From Granulosicoccus sp. (GTDB lineage Bacteria > Pseudomonadota > Gammaproteobacteria > Granulosicoccales > Granulosicoccaceae), in NCBI GenBank assembly GCA_023301795.1, contig JALZVU010000110.1, forward strand, positions 1 to 45,907: a stretch of DNA of 45,907 bases, read 5' to 3'. The notes below the pieces were generated by a model. The model worked only from the letters and a program-made list of their open reading frames with translations. It searched no databases and was not told where the DNA came from. The translations under genes were made by a program, and so were the position numbers. Shown piece after piece: positions 1 to 9,766 of the stretch (positions are counted from its first letter, which is position 1; each line of letters begins with the position of its first letter).

Positions 1-1
1 T

Positions 2-550
2 GACCATATCTTCGGGCTGGACGATCTACGGCAGATGGCGATAAACCTGCGCAGGCCCATCGATGTCTGGATAGATCAGCCAACACGTACTCAGGTTATG
101 GCAGCCTTCGGCTACTGCTTTCATCAGGCACAAGGCTCTAGTTACCCAAGCTTTTGTAATGAAAAAACACTAACTGCACATCAGCCTTTTAACGTTGAGG
201 GACCAGGCGGCGCGGTTAGCATCAACACGCTTGTTGCAGAGCATGGTGACATAAACGCGCTGGGCGTAAGAATCAACAACGCTGTGTACCTACCTGATAT
301 GAAAAGAATCTCCAACCCCACATCGTTGCAATTGCTTGCCGATGTAGACGTGCTTATCGTGGATGCACTTCGCTATAACCTGCACCCCTCACACATGAAT
401 CTGGAAGAGTGCCTGGCGTTCATTGAGATGGTGAACCCTGCCAGAGCTATCCTGACCAACATGCACGCCGACATTGACTACCAAGGCGTCAAATCCGAAC
501 TACCTGCAGGGGTGGAACCAGGATATGACGGAATGCAAATCTTGCTCTAA
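2..550 (+). CDS. PhnP-like metallo-beta-lactamase-fold hydrolase (5' end missing)
   Basis: The reading frame is already open at the left edge, so this is the C-terminal part (about 182 residues) of a longer gene. The first residues read DHIFGLDDLR, the metal-binding and substrate-side motif of the PhnP/phosphoribosyl-cyclic-phosphodiesterase branch of the metallo-beta-lactamase fold; the main HxHxDH motif would sit just before it. Further on are the family's V-D-A-L-R-Y segment, a late metal-ligand region (LTNMHADIDY) and the usual ending YDGMQI. The likely role is hydrolysis of a phosphodiester or similar ester by a two-metal site in the cytoplasm. No phn genes are visible, so a link to phosphonate use cannot be argued. 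The next gene is convergent and only 15 bases away. Confidence 0.8.
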   Translation, partial: DHIFGLDDLRQMAINLRRPIDVWIDQPTRTQVMAAFGYCFHQAQGSSYPSFCNEKTLTAHQPFNVEGPGGAVSINTLVAEHGDINALGVRINNAVYLPDMKRISNPTSLQLLADVDVLIVDALRYNLHPSHMNLEECLAFIEMVNPARAILTNMHADIDYQGVKSELPAGVEPGYDGMQILL

Positions 551-565
551 ATTCTGAAGCAAGCT

Positions 566-2074
566 CTAAATCGAGACATCAAACAAAGGAAAACTAACCC
601 CTATTGCCCAGGCTAACGCCAAACCTAAACCGATACCTGCCGCAAGCGGTCCGCATCGCTGGGCTACCCAGCGTCCCATCAAGCCGTGCACCAGATAGAA
701 CAAAATAAGCACGGGCAATATCAGCAGCAAGAATATCAGACGCTCAGGATCAATAGCCGCCGCAATACCCAGAGAACTTATCAAAGCCACGCGCGCAACA
801 ACACGCCGCCAGAGACGCCCGCGTCCTGCATGAGTGATGACGCTGTCTGCCACCATGAACACGATTGCGCCCAGACAGAGAACCCCGATAATGCTCAGGC
901 GCCCTGATGTCGGTAGAAAACTAGCGGCATAGCGGTCTAGTGCAACACCAAATACAGCAATTCCCCAAACCGCCAAACTGATCGCACCTACTGTAACGGT
1001 GCTCATTGAAACAGATAGCATGGGGCGTAGAATCAACAGCTGCAATGCACCGTATAGCGCAAGATGCAGCATTAGATAGTCAGCAACCAATACCGGTAGA
1101 AATTCAACAGCCGGCAATAATGCAATAGTTGGCACAACAACAGCAGGAAGCAATGTCGCCAGCCAGAACATGCGTGTCGACACATCCGTTAATACTAGAG
1201 GTGAGACGGGCAGAAAGTGCGTCAGAGGTTTGAATAACAAGACGATCCCCACAAGCATTAACAGTATCCAACCGCCTATTCGTAGCACCTCGCCATCACT
1301 GTGACGCTCGAACGTCATATCCATCCAGTCACGTGTTTCCTGAAGTGCAACCTCGCTGTACAGGACACTGACATGTTCAACATAAGGCGCTGCAATCACT
1401 CTACGCACAACATCATCACGGGAGACCGTATCACCTTCCTGAGCTTGCGCATCGAGAAGTTGTAACTGTGCAAGCGCAGGCGCACGCAGGCGACTTTCCC
1501 ATTCACCATTGATGATGAGCAAGCTGGGCGGCACCTGTTGCGTGATCGCCTCAGAGAACATGGAAATGCCCACCATCGTTGCAACAGGGCTACCAGCGTC
1601 CGCCTCAAGGATGGCGGCACGCAACAACACATCAGTGGCCATGGAGTGTCCCAACAAGGCAATGTCAGCTGTTATACCTGTTGATTCTTGTTTAAGCTCT
1701 CGGGCTGCTGCAATAACCCGGCGCGTCTCTTCCACCAGCAAACGTGTTGTCCCGTCGATGGCTGTCACATCACCTGACATCGGAATCGGGTTTCGGCCGT
1801 GGCCTTCAAAATCAAAGGCCAGCACATCATACCCAGCTCTTGCCAGCGTCAACGAGTAAGCTTGCATCAGCTGACGTGACCCTGCAAAACCGTGGGCAAC
1901 AACAACCATGGGACCGTCGGTGCCGATCAAGCGATAGCGTGTGGCCGGTGTACTACCGACATTAAGCGTTTGAGTATCAACACCCTTACGCGCGTCTTCC
2001 AGATGATAAGCAGCAACGGCAATAGACAAAAACGCTAATAACAAAAAAACAAGATTTTTAACGATTGAGGACAT
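566..2074 (-). CDS. Alpha/beta hydrolase with C-terminal membrane domain
   Basis: A 502-residue protein in two halves. Residues 5-22 form an N-terminal hydrophobic anchor or signal. Residues 50-260 are an alpha/beta-hydrolase fold: oxyanion-hole HG at 61-62, the strand/turn FDFEGHGRN near 88-95, and a GHSMA nucleophile elbow with Ser144; His234 in VEHVS is a possible catalytic histidine. From about 265 to 500 the chain is strongly hydrophobic, with roughly six membrane segments. The hydrolase half probably sits on the periplasmic side, anchored by this block. Substrate is unknown; ester or peptide bonds are both possible. It stands alone between a convergent gene and the minus-strand aminotransferase gene 66 bases upstream. 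Fold call is firm, function is not. Confidence 0.75.
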   Translation of the reverse strand: MSSIVKNLVFLLLAFLSIAVAAYHLEDARKGVDTQTLNVGSTPATRYRLIGTDGPMVVVAHGFAGSRQLMQAYSLTLARAGYDVLAFDFEGHGRNPIPMSGDVTAIDGTTRLLVEETRRVIAAARELKQESTGITADIALLGHSMATDVLLRAAILEADAGSPVATMVGISMFSEAITQQVPPSLLIINGEWESRLRAPALAQLQLLDAQAQEGDTVSRDDVVRRVIAAPYVEHVSVLYSEVALQETRDWMDMTFERHSDGEVLRIGGWILLMLVGIVLLFKPLTHFLPVSPLVLTDVSTRMFWLATLLPAVVVPTIALLPAVEFLPVLVADYLMLHLALYGALQLLILRPMLSVSMSTVTVGAISLAVWGIAVFGVALDRYAASFLPTSGRLSIIGVLCLGAIVFMVADSVITHAGRGRLWRRVVARVALISSLGIAAAIDPERLIFLLLILPVLILFYLVHGLMGRWVAQRCGPLAAGIGLGLALAWAIGVSFPLFDVSI

Positions 2075-2140
2075 GAGCAGTTGCTATATCAGGTTGCGCT
2101 TTAGTGACTGCCGTTAGTACCTACTGTTTCAAAGAAAGCA

Positions 2141-3349
2141 CTACGCACTCTTGCGTTCGATAACTTTCATAGCCGATGCAACACCACTGACACTCACATC
2201 GACACCCAGAGCCATCAAACCCATTTCAACACACCCCAGTGTTCCCAGTAAAGAATGTGGATTCAGATGCCCCATGTGTCCGATTCTGAACACGTTGCTG
2301 TCTGTCGTCCCACCGTCGGGTGCTAGACTCAAACCCACTCCCAGAGTTAACCCAGTTTCTTTTTCGCACCATGCGCGAAGATTCGACGCCAGACCATCAC
2401 GCGTCTTAATCGTGGTAACCGCTAGCGAGCGGTCTGAGACAAGCGCTACGTTAAATGTAAGCGCACCTGACTGAGCCCATGCATCCACAGCAGCCCAAAC
2501 CGCTGCAGCTTGAACATGATGGCGATGCCATACGTTCTCCATGCCCTCTTCCAGTAACATGTCCAACGCTTCACGCAGACCATAGAGATGATGCGTGGGC
2601 GGAGTCCCACAAAACCGCGCTGCAAAATAAGCCGGGTAAACACGCGAATGCCAATCCCAATACGGTGTTTTTAAATCAGCCTCCTTGTGTCTTGGCCAGA
2701 CTGTATCCTGAATGAACACCAGTGCAATCCCGGGGGGCGTCATTAGCCCTTTCTGGCTCGCTGTAATCATTACATCGACACCCCAGGCATCCATGTCAAA
2801 GCGTTCACACGCAAATGAGGCGATACAATCCACCATCAACATGGCAGGATGATCTGCCGATGTCATGACCTCTCGAATGGCCGGTATGTTGTTTGTAATT
2901 GATGTGGCGGTATCAGTCTGCACGGTAATTACCGCTTTAATCTTGTGCTCAGTATCAGCCTGAAGTGCTGCTTCAATTTGCGCAGGATCTGCAGATTGTT
3001 CAGCACCAAAATCCAGCACCTGAACGTCAAGGCCTAAGCCTTCGGCAATCGCTACCCAACCTCGCCCAAAGCGCCCGGTAACAAGAGCCAGCACCTGATC
3101 GCCGCGGCTCAACAGGTTGACCAGACTGGCTTCCCAGGCAGCGTGCCCGTTGCCAATGTAGATAACGACCTCACCGCTGTTTCGGGCAATAAGGTTTAAA
3201 TCACGGTAGAGAGATTCGCTATGTTCAATCAGCTCTCCCTCATAAATATTGGGTGCTGCCCGATGCATGGCCTGTAGCACCCTGTCAGGCATAACTGACG
3301 GGCCCGGTATGGCCATGTGGGTTCTGCCGAAGGCAAGGGACTTGGACAT
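2141..3349 (-). CDS. Class V PLP aminotransferase, serine-glyoxylate/alanine-glyoxylate type
   Basis: 402 residues, the normal length for the serine-glyoxylate aminotransferase (SgaA/AGXT) group of fold-type I PLP enzymes. It begins with the family opening IPGPSVMPDRVL. The glycine-rich cofactor loop GNGHAAWEA is at 67-75, the Asp binding the pyridine nitrogen is in MVDCIAS near 174, and the Schiff-base lysine is K200 in TASQKGLMTPPG. The enzyme would move an amino group from serine or alanine to glyoxylate in the cytoplasm, as in the serine cycle or photorespiration-type salvage. No other serine-cycle genes are nearby, so the substrate pair is inferred from family only. It lies downstream of the isocitrate dehydrogenase gene on the same strand, separated by 119 bases that contain a strong hairpin. 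Confidence 0.88.
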   Translation of the reverse strand: MSKSLAFGRTHMAIPGPSVMPDRVLQAMHRAAPNIYEGELIEHSESLYRDLNLIARNSGEVVIYIGNGHAAWEASLVNLLSRGDQVLALVTGRFGRGWVAIAEGLGLDVQVLDFGAEQSADPAQIEAALQADTEHKIKAVITVQTDTATSITNNIPAIREVMTSADHPAMLMVDCIASFACERFDMDAWGVDVMITASQKGLMTPPGIALVFIQDTVWPRHKEADLKTPYWDWHSRVYPAYFAARFCGTPPTHHLYGLREALDMLLEEGMENVWHRHHVQAAAVWAAVDAWAQSGALTFNVALVSDRSLAVTTIKTRDGLASNLRAWCEKETGLTLGVGLSLAPDGGTTDSNVFRIGHMGHLNPHSLLGTLGCVEMGLMALGVDVSVSGVASAMKVIERKSA

Positions 3350-3387
3350 AGTGGCTAGCGCAGCAAAGGTAAGAAAGCTATTTGGCA

Positions 3388-3412
3388 GACCCTCGACAAC
3401 GAGTCGAGGGTC
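3388..3412 (-). terminator. Perfect 10-bp hairpin between idh and the aminotransferase gene
   Basis: GACCCTCGAC and its exact reverse complement GTCGAGGGTC flank a 5-base loop. The hairpin follows the stop codon of the isocitrate dehydrogenase gene. No good U-run follows on the minus strand, so it may be an attenuator, an RNA-stabilising stem or a weak terminator rather than a standard intrinsic terminator. Confidence 0.45.
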
Positions 3413-3468
3413 CTATTTCACCTGATGATGTCAGTTGGTTAACGCATCAACAGATAGTGCAGTAGCGA

Positions 3469-5703
3469 CTAAATGGCTGACTTCAACAGACCATTGAACG
3501 TATCACTAGGCCGCATGATTTTATCGCAAAGCTCTGGATCAGCTACGTAATAGCCGCCAATGTCTACAGGCTGACCCTGCACAGAATTCAGCTCTTCCAC
3601 TATCTTTGCCTCATTCTTGGTTAGCGCTTCAAACAGCGGCTTGAAGTGTGCGGCAAGGCCGGCGTCGTCTGTCTGGCTCACAATCTCTTCAGCCCAGTAC
3701 AGACACAGATAAAAGTGACTACCCCGATTATCAAGCTGCCCCACTTTACGTGACGGCGACTTGTCGTTGTCTAGCAATCGCCCGGTTGCGGCGTCCAGCG
3801 TAGTGGCTAATATCTTGGCTTTCTCGTTCTCGTGCTTGATGCCGCATTCTTCAATCGATACCGCCAGCGCCAGAAACTCACCCAATGAATCCCAACGAAG
3901 ATGGTTCTCCTCGAGTAATTGCTGAACGTGCTTGGGCGCCGAGCCACCAGCACCTGTTTCAAACAATCCACCACCTGCCATCAACGGCACAACAGACAGC
4001 ATTTTGGCACTGGTACCAAGCTCTAATATCGGGAACAGATCTGTCAGGTAATCACGCAGGATGTTACCCGTAGCGGAAATAGTATCCAGGCCCCGAGCCA
4101 CTCGCTCAAGCGTATAACGCATGGCACGTACTTGCGACATAATCTGAATGTTCAGCCCGTCAGTGTCATGATCCTCGAGATAGGTATGAATCTTCTTGAT
4201 CAACTCGTTCTCGTGCGGCCGGTAAGGGTCTAGCCAGAATACGACGGGGGTATCTGATTCACGGGCTCGACGTACTGCAAGCTTGACCCAATCACGAATA
4301 GGCGCATCTTTTGTCTGACACATACGCCAGATATCACCTTCTTCTACGGCTTGCTCCATCAGCACTTCACCGGTATCAACATCTGTAATCCGAGCGATAC
4401 CAGCGGAGTCGGCCTCAAACGTCTTATCGTGAGAGCCATACTCTTCCGCTTTTTGCGCCATCAATCCAACGTTAGGCACTGTGCCCATGGTGGCGGGATC
4501 AAAATTACCATGCCATTTGCAGAAGTTGATCATCTCCTGATAGATACGCGCAAACGTTGACTCAGGCATAACCGCCTTACAATCATACAACTTGCCATCC
4601 CCACCCCACATCTGACCACCAGAACGAATCATGGCAGGCATTGAGGCATCAACGATCACATCGCTGGGCGAGTGAAAATTGGTAATACCGCGAGAAGAGT
4701 CCACCATGGCAAGACGCGGCCTATGAACCTGACAAGCGTGCAAATCACGCTCTATCTCTTCGCGCTTGGAGCGTGGTAGCTCAGCAATCTTTTCATACAA
4801 CGTAGCCATACCGTTGTTGACATTAATACCCAATTCATCAAAGTACGCACCATGCTTGTCAAAAGCATCCTTGTAGTAAATCTTTACGGCGTGACCGAAC
4901 ACAATAGGATGAGACACTTTCATCATCGTGGCTTTTACATGCAAGGAAAAAAGGATGCCCGACTCGCGGCAATCTTCCATCTCCTGTTCATAGAATTCGC
5001 ACAGTGCCTTCTTGCTCATGAACATCAAGTCAATGACTTCACTGTCCTGCAGAGCAATCTCTGGCTTCAGTACAGTGGTTGTACCATCTTCCCCTACCAA
5101 CTCCATTTTCACTTTGCATGCTTTGTCCAGCGTGATGGACTGCTCGCCGTGGTAGAAATCACCTTTGTGCATGTGCGAGACATGGGTGCGAGACCACTGC
5201 TTCCACTCTCCCATGGAGTGCGGGTGCTTCTTTGCATAGTTCTTGACTGCTTTGGGCGCGCGTCGGTCTGAATTACCTTCACGCAGCACCGGATTAACCG
5301 CACTGCCCAGGCTTTTTCCAAAACGTCGGCGCAGCTCTATCTCTTCGTCAGTTTGCGGATCGTCCGGGAAGTCGGGAAGCGCAAAGCCCTTACCTTGTAA
5401 TTCAACAATACAAGCCTTGAGCTGCTGCACAGAGGCGCTTATGTTAGGAAGCTTGATGATGTTGACATCAGGATCCTGTGTCAGCTTGCCAAGCTCTGCC
5501 AGATTGTCATCCACCTTTTGATCATCGGTGAGGTAGTCAGGGAATTCTGCGAGCAAACGAGCCGCAACCGAGATGTCGCTAAGGTCTACCTCGATACCAG
5601 CCGCCGAGGCGAAGGTACGGATTATCGGTAGCAGTGACCGGGTTGCCAGCGCTGGCGCCTCATCAGTCTGGGTGTAGATGATTTTCTGCTGTTTGTCTGG
5701 CAT
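3469..5703 (-). CDS. idh: Monomeric NADP-dependent isocitrate dehydrogenase (IDH-II)
   Basis: 744 residues, matching the 740-residue monomeric IDH class and unlike the 45-kDa homodimeric Icd. It oxidises isocitrate to 2-oxoglutarate with NADP+ in the TCA cycle. Residues equivalent to the known active site of the Azotobacter enzyme are present with a constant offset of two: Ser134, Asn137 and Arg141 in GSAVNPVLR, Arg147, Lys257 in HVKATM, and Asp352 in VDASM. The segment [16 protein letters not shown] (337-352) is characteristic. The ATG start is followed by [17 protein letters not shown], the usual N-terminus. About 255 non-coding bases separate it from the hrpB stop, so it probably has its own promoter. 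I see nothing unusual in the gene. Confidence 0.97.
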
Positions 5704-5958
5704 TGCTAAAGGTCCTCGATCACGTACGTTAGAAAGCGATGGTCGAACGCCACAGTGTATGCGACATCAAAACCACCCTATTGTCCCGCTATTGTAAACG
5801 GCTCCGCGTTCTGGCGGGCATTCATTAAGTGTCGCCAAGGCGTCCATTCCGGCAGACTAATACTGCAGTGCCACCCCTTAGCGGGCCTACTGACCGCGCA
5901 ATCGATGGGCATAAAGTACCAAGCGAACAAGCTAATTCCTTGGTCCGTATGGCTTGGA

Positions 5959-8421
5959 CTAGTCGCGTACTTGCTTTCGAGGCTTGGCACGCGTGGTTGG
6001 CGACGCCGCAAGCGGATCGTCAGGCCAGATGTGCTTGGGGTAACGTCCAGCCATCTCCTTTTTTACCTGCTCATAGCTGGTGTTCCAGAAATTCACTAGA
6101 TCTTGGGTAAGTTGCACGGGACGGCCTGCCGGAGACAGCAACTCCACTGTCAGTGGCAATCTGCCCATCGCAAGACTAGGGTTTAGCGCGCAGCCCAACA
6201 TCTCCTGTAGTCTGACACTCAGTCGAGGCTGTCCTGGCTGGGTGTAGTCAAGTCGGATTCTGGAACCACTGGGCACCGTGTAGCGCGTGGGCAACCAGTC
6301 GTCCAGCAGCGTCTGTTGCCGATAATCCAGAATACTGGACAGAGGCTTCATCAGCTCTAGCTGCTGCACCGCTTTCATTGAACTGACACCGTTAAGAAAT
6401 GGCAATAGCCACTGTTCAAGTGAATCAGCCAACATCTCATCATCAGCCCGAGGCCAGTCTTGTAGTTCAGATTCAGACAGCACATCACGCATTCTCAACA
6501 TACGCGCCTGCCACTGACGACACTCTACATTCCATGGAAGACAAGACACCCCCTTACGAAGAATGGCTGCCAGAAGTGCGGTGGCTTTGTCCGAATCGCT
6601 AACCGTCAACATAGGCCGAGTGCTTACTAGCAAACTTCCAATCATGAGACGTTGTTCGGCGACTACGCGTTGATGATCATCGTCCCAATCCAGATGATCT
6701 ACCCACTGACTGTGAGTGGCGCTGTGCTGATCCAGCTCGTTGATGTCCAACGCTATGGCCTTGAATATCCGCGCTTGTGATCCTGCACCTCCAAGCTGCG
6801 CAACCACCAGCCATTGTGCATGTGCCAGTGGATCATCCTTGTCGATAACAGCACCTGCACCGCAAGCCAGCTGAAACCGTCCGGGCTCGCCGGGGCGACG
6901 TTTGGCGATCCAGTCTGGATAAGACTGAGCCAGCAGAACTGCTAATGAAGGGCGTGATATGTTTTTCTTAACAGACGAGCGGGGCTGTTTAAAAATCGCC
7001 GCTAGCTGACTGGTTGCTCTTTCAACATCAGATGATGGTTTTTGCCTGGTTAACAGCTCGATGTCCGCACTGGAACTACCGGTCTGATAATTTTCCAGTA
7101 CAGCGGCAACCTTACAGGCTTCAAAACCAGCACCTCTTGCTGCAGCCCAGACAAGCATGTGACCAAGACGCGGATGCACAGGCAAGCCTGCCACCTCGCG
7201 CCCACGAGCATTGATTTGCCCGTGCCCCCATAAACCGAGCTGTGCGAGCAGCGACTGTGCCCGGGCAACGCTGGCTTGAGGAGGCTTTTCCAACCAGGGA
7301 AGTGCATAGATATCGCTGGCTCCCCACAACCCCATCTGCAACATCAAAGGTGCCAGATCGGCTCGAAGAATTTCTGGCTGCCAGTGGGTTGTGCGTCGAT
7401 TGTGACCCTCCCTACTCCACAATCGATAGCACACACCCGGCGCTGTTCTTCCTGCTCGCCCGGCCCGTTGTGTGGCGCTGGCCTGACTTGCAGGCAAGGT
7501 CTCAAGCAGTTGCGCACCGGTGGCACTGTCGCACCGCGCGCGGCGCTCCAGACCTGAATCAACAACCACACATACCCCATCGATAGTGATGGAGGTTTCA
7601 GCTAGGCTAGTCGATAAAATAAGGCGACGGCAACCCGCCTTTGAAGGCATCGTAGCGTTCAGAGCAGCCGACTTTCCAACACCGCTGTGTAATGGATGTA
7701 TGGCAACGGATGACCCATCCGCATGTGGCGAAAGCGCTCGAGCACAACGGTGTATCTCAGCAACTCCAGGCAAAAACACCAGGATATCCCCGGCGTGCTC
7801 TTGCATCGCTTTGACGACTGCTTGCGCTACTCGCTGCTCGAGACGATCACGGCTTTCACCGAGGTAGAACGTTTGCACCTCATGCTGGCGAACCGCGCAA
7901 TCAAATAACGATAGCCCCGGAAGACTGGCCTCGAGTTGCTGAGCATCAACCGTTGCCGACATAAGCAGAATCCTCAGATCGTCGCGTAACGCTAGCTGCA
8001 CCTCTAGACAGAGAGCCAGTCCGATATCTGCATGCAAGCTGCGCTCATGAAACTCGTCAAAGATAACCAGAGCGACGCCTTCAAGCAGAGGGTCGTTTTG
8101 CAGAATACGAGTTAATACCCCCTCGGTTACCACCTCTAACTGCGTTACGGCCGACACCCGCGTGTCAGAGCGCATGCGTAATCCAACACGCTGGCCCACT
8201 TTCTCATTCAGGTGAAAAGCCAACCGCTCAGCCACCGAGCGCGCGGCAAGCCTGCGCGGCTCAAGCAGGATAATTTTTCCACCAAGATTCGCCTCCAGTA
8301 AAAGTGCCAAAGGCAGAGCCGTACTTTTCCCGGCACCAGGTTCGGCGCGAAGCAGTACGTTGCCGTTAACCAGTGCACTTGCAATGTCGTCTGACAGCGC
8401 AAGTGCTGGTAAGGATTGCAA
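5959..8421 (-). CDS. hrpB: ATP-dependent RNA helicase HrpB (DEAH family)
   Basis: 820 residues, the usual HrpB length. Motifs in order: Walker A GAGKST at 29-34, Walker B/DEAH-type box DEFH at 122-125, motif III SAT at 155-157, the C-terminal helicase arginine motif QRAGRAGR, then the helicase-associated and HrpB C-terminal domains, with the late motif DDWLPTRYTVPSGS. In this family ATP hydrolysis drives RNA or RNP remodelling; the physiological substrate is poorly defined. The start is TTG at 8421: an in-frame TAA lies only 24 bases upstream and no ATG or GTG is available between. No strong Shine-Dalgarno is visible, suggesting low expression. Confidence 0.95.
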   Translation of the reverse strand: MQSLPALALSDDIASALVNGNVLLRAEPGAGKSTALPLALLLEANLGGKIILLEPRRLAARSVAERLAFHLNEKVGQRVGLRMRSDTRVSAVTQLEVVTEGVLTRILQNDPLLEGVALVIFDEFHERSLHADIGLALCLEVQLALRDDLRILLMSATVDAQQLEASLPGLSLFDCAVRQHEVQTFYLGESRDRLEQRVAQAVVKAMQEHAGDILVFLPGVAEIHRCARALSPHADGSSVAIHPLHSGVGKSAALNATMPSKAGCRRLILSTSLAETSITIDGVCVVVDSGLERRARCDSATGAQLLETLPASQASATQRAGRAGRTAPGVCYRLWSREGHNRRTTHWQPEILRADLAPLMLQMGLWGASDIYALPWLEKPPQASVARAQSLLAQLGLWGHGQINARGREVAGLPVHPRLGHMLVWAAARGAGFEACKVAAVLENYQTGSSSADIELLTRQKPSSDVERATSQLAAIFKQPRSSVKKNISRPSLAVLLAQSYPDWIAKRRPGEPGRFQLACGAGAVIDKDDPLAHAQWLVVAQLGGAGSQARIFKAIALDINELDQHSATHSQWVDHLDWDDDHQRVVAEQRLMIGSLLVSTRPMLTVSDSDKATALLAAILRKGVSCLPWNVECRQWQARMLRMRDVLSESELQDWPRADDEMLADSLEQWLLPFLNGVSSMKAVQQLELMKPLSSILDYRQQTLLDDWLPTRYTVPSGSRIRLDYTQPGQPRLSVRLQEMLGCALNPSLAMGRLPLTVELLSPAGRPVQLTQDLVNFWNTSYEQVKKEMAGRYPKHIWPDDPLAASPTTRAKPRKQVRD

Positions 8422-8626
8422 CGTTGAGGGTAGCGCCGAGATTTAACAGACTCCTATAGGGTAGTGCCAGCCTGCGGTCATGACACTCAGCCGGCTCAAC
8501 GGATGTATGGCAGCCTGCCTTTTTTCGCTGCAGGTCTGAGCAACACAATTGTCGCTGTAGCGCAGTGTAACCAACACAACATCACTTGATCAAACAGACT
8601 TAGGAGTTTTGACTCAACGCCACTTT

Positions 8627-9643
8627 CTACTCAGCAATACCCAGACTCGCCCGGAAAAACTCTCCCATGTGCCTGTGCATCTGATCATGAAACTCATAAC
8701 GATCAAATCCTTCGGCGTCTCCACAAACCATCTCGTACTCCACAGGGTCATCCAGTTTGAATGCTTCACGGCACGCAACTGTCATGAATGCAAAATGGTT
8801 TGCATTATCAATCCAGCGAGTTTGCGCTGCGCGCGGCAAGTTGTCAGCGATATTTTGTGCATTGGATTCAGTGGGCACCCTCATATCAGACTCACCAGAC
8901 CAGAGCTGCACGGCGGTAGCAACACCTGCAAGTGACTGGCGAGAGTAGGCAAACCCAAAACCCGGTGCTGCGATGGCAGCAGCCTTTATGCGCGGATCGA
9001 AACCCCAGGCCTTATCAGGAAGCTCAGACATATCGGCACTGAGCATCGCGTCCAGCATGCCTTCGGCACACACGAACTCCTCAGGCCGCAGCGCACAGTG
9101 TTGTTTTCCAAGGCTGAAATCTGGAAGCGCACCAATCAACCCTAAAGCGGTATGTCCACCCGCAGAGAATCCGTACACCGCTATCTTATCCGCATCAATG
9201 GCATCTGCCGTTAGCGGATCCTCCAGTAAGTGATCAATGAGCAGGCTCACATGGCGTGGCCTATCCAGCGCCCACTGATCGACAGAGGAGCTCATATCCG
9301 ACCATGTGTTTCCAGTGTGTGAGGGTGCTGCCACAATAAAACCCTGATCGGCTAGGGCTGCCGCCGTGTCGGCGTGGCCAGCGTACCATCCACCAAACCC
9401 ATGCGATATCAGAATCAGGGAACCGTTAGTGTCAGACAACGAGGCATCTACCGCCATCGGCAGTTCAAACTCTGTGTTGGCCTCGTTGGGCACTGATTGA
9501 TCACTGGGATACCAGACACCCACTTTGATATCCGGGTGTCCGGGATCGGCGATATGCAGGCTCCGGAAACCTGCTGCCTCTATACTCATTGATGACAATG
9601 CAAGAATGCTGGCGAGTAGCGAGCGCTGGAAGCTGGATTTCAT
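8627..9643 (-). CDS. Secreted alpha/beta hydrolase, dienelactone-hydrolase/PAF-acetylhydrolase-like
   Basis: 338 residues. A Sec signal peptide covers residues 1-23, with likely cleavage after IEA-A. The mature protein has the pattern of predicted dienelactone hydrolases and bacterial PAF-acetylhydrolase-like proteins: VGVWYPSD near 41-48, oxyanion HGFGG at 81-85, the nucleophile elbow GFSAGG with Ser160, an acid after LWSGESD, and catalytic His in NANHFAF near 288. It is expected to cleave esters or short acyl chains in the periplasm; the substrate cannot be read from sequence. It is divergent from a membrane AraC regulator gene, with a perfect inverted repeat in the 123-base gap, so that regulator may control it. 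Confidence 0.82.
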   Translation of the reverse strand: MKSSFQRSLLASILALSSMSIEAAGFRSLHIADPGHPDIKVGVWYPSDQSVPNEANTEFELPMAVDASLSDTNGSLILISHGFGGWYAGHADTAAALADQGFIVAAPSHTGNTWSDMSSSVDQWALDRPRHVSLLIDHLLEDPLTADAIDADKIAVYGFSAGGHTALGLIGALPDFSLGKQHCALRPEEFVCAEGMLDAMLSADMSELPDKAWGFDPRIKAAAIAAPGFGFAYSRQSLAGVATAVQLWSGESDMRVPTESNAQNIADNLPRAAQTRWIDNANHFAFMTVACREAFKLDDPVEYEMVCGDAEGFDRYEFHDQMHRHMGEFFRASLGIAE

Positions 9644-9712
9644 ACCGACGTACCCCTTGTTAGTTGAGGCTCTAGTATCGGCATAAGCTATTGATTTTGA
9701 GACCTAAAACAG

Positions 9713-9732
9713 GATTCAGGTCGTCCTGAATC
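9713..9732. promoter_or_regulatory. Perfect inverted repeat, candidate operator
   Basis: GATTCAGG, a 4-base spacer TCGT, then CCTGAATC. It lies in the gap between the divergent hydrolase and AraC-type genes, 34 bases before the regulator's ATG. Its location suggests an operator for one or both genes; the symmetry could also be read as an RNA hairpin in the regulator leader. Confidence 0.5.
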
Positions 9733-9766
9733 ACGATATAGAACACGGCAACACGCTATTCCACTA

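Noticed and set aside
4852-5271. 139-codon open frame on the plus strand
   Set aside because: Antisense to the isocitrate dehydrogenase gene.
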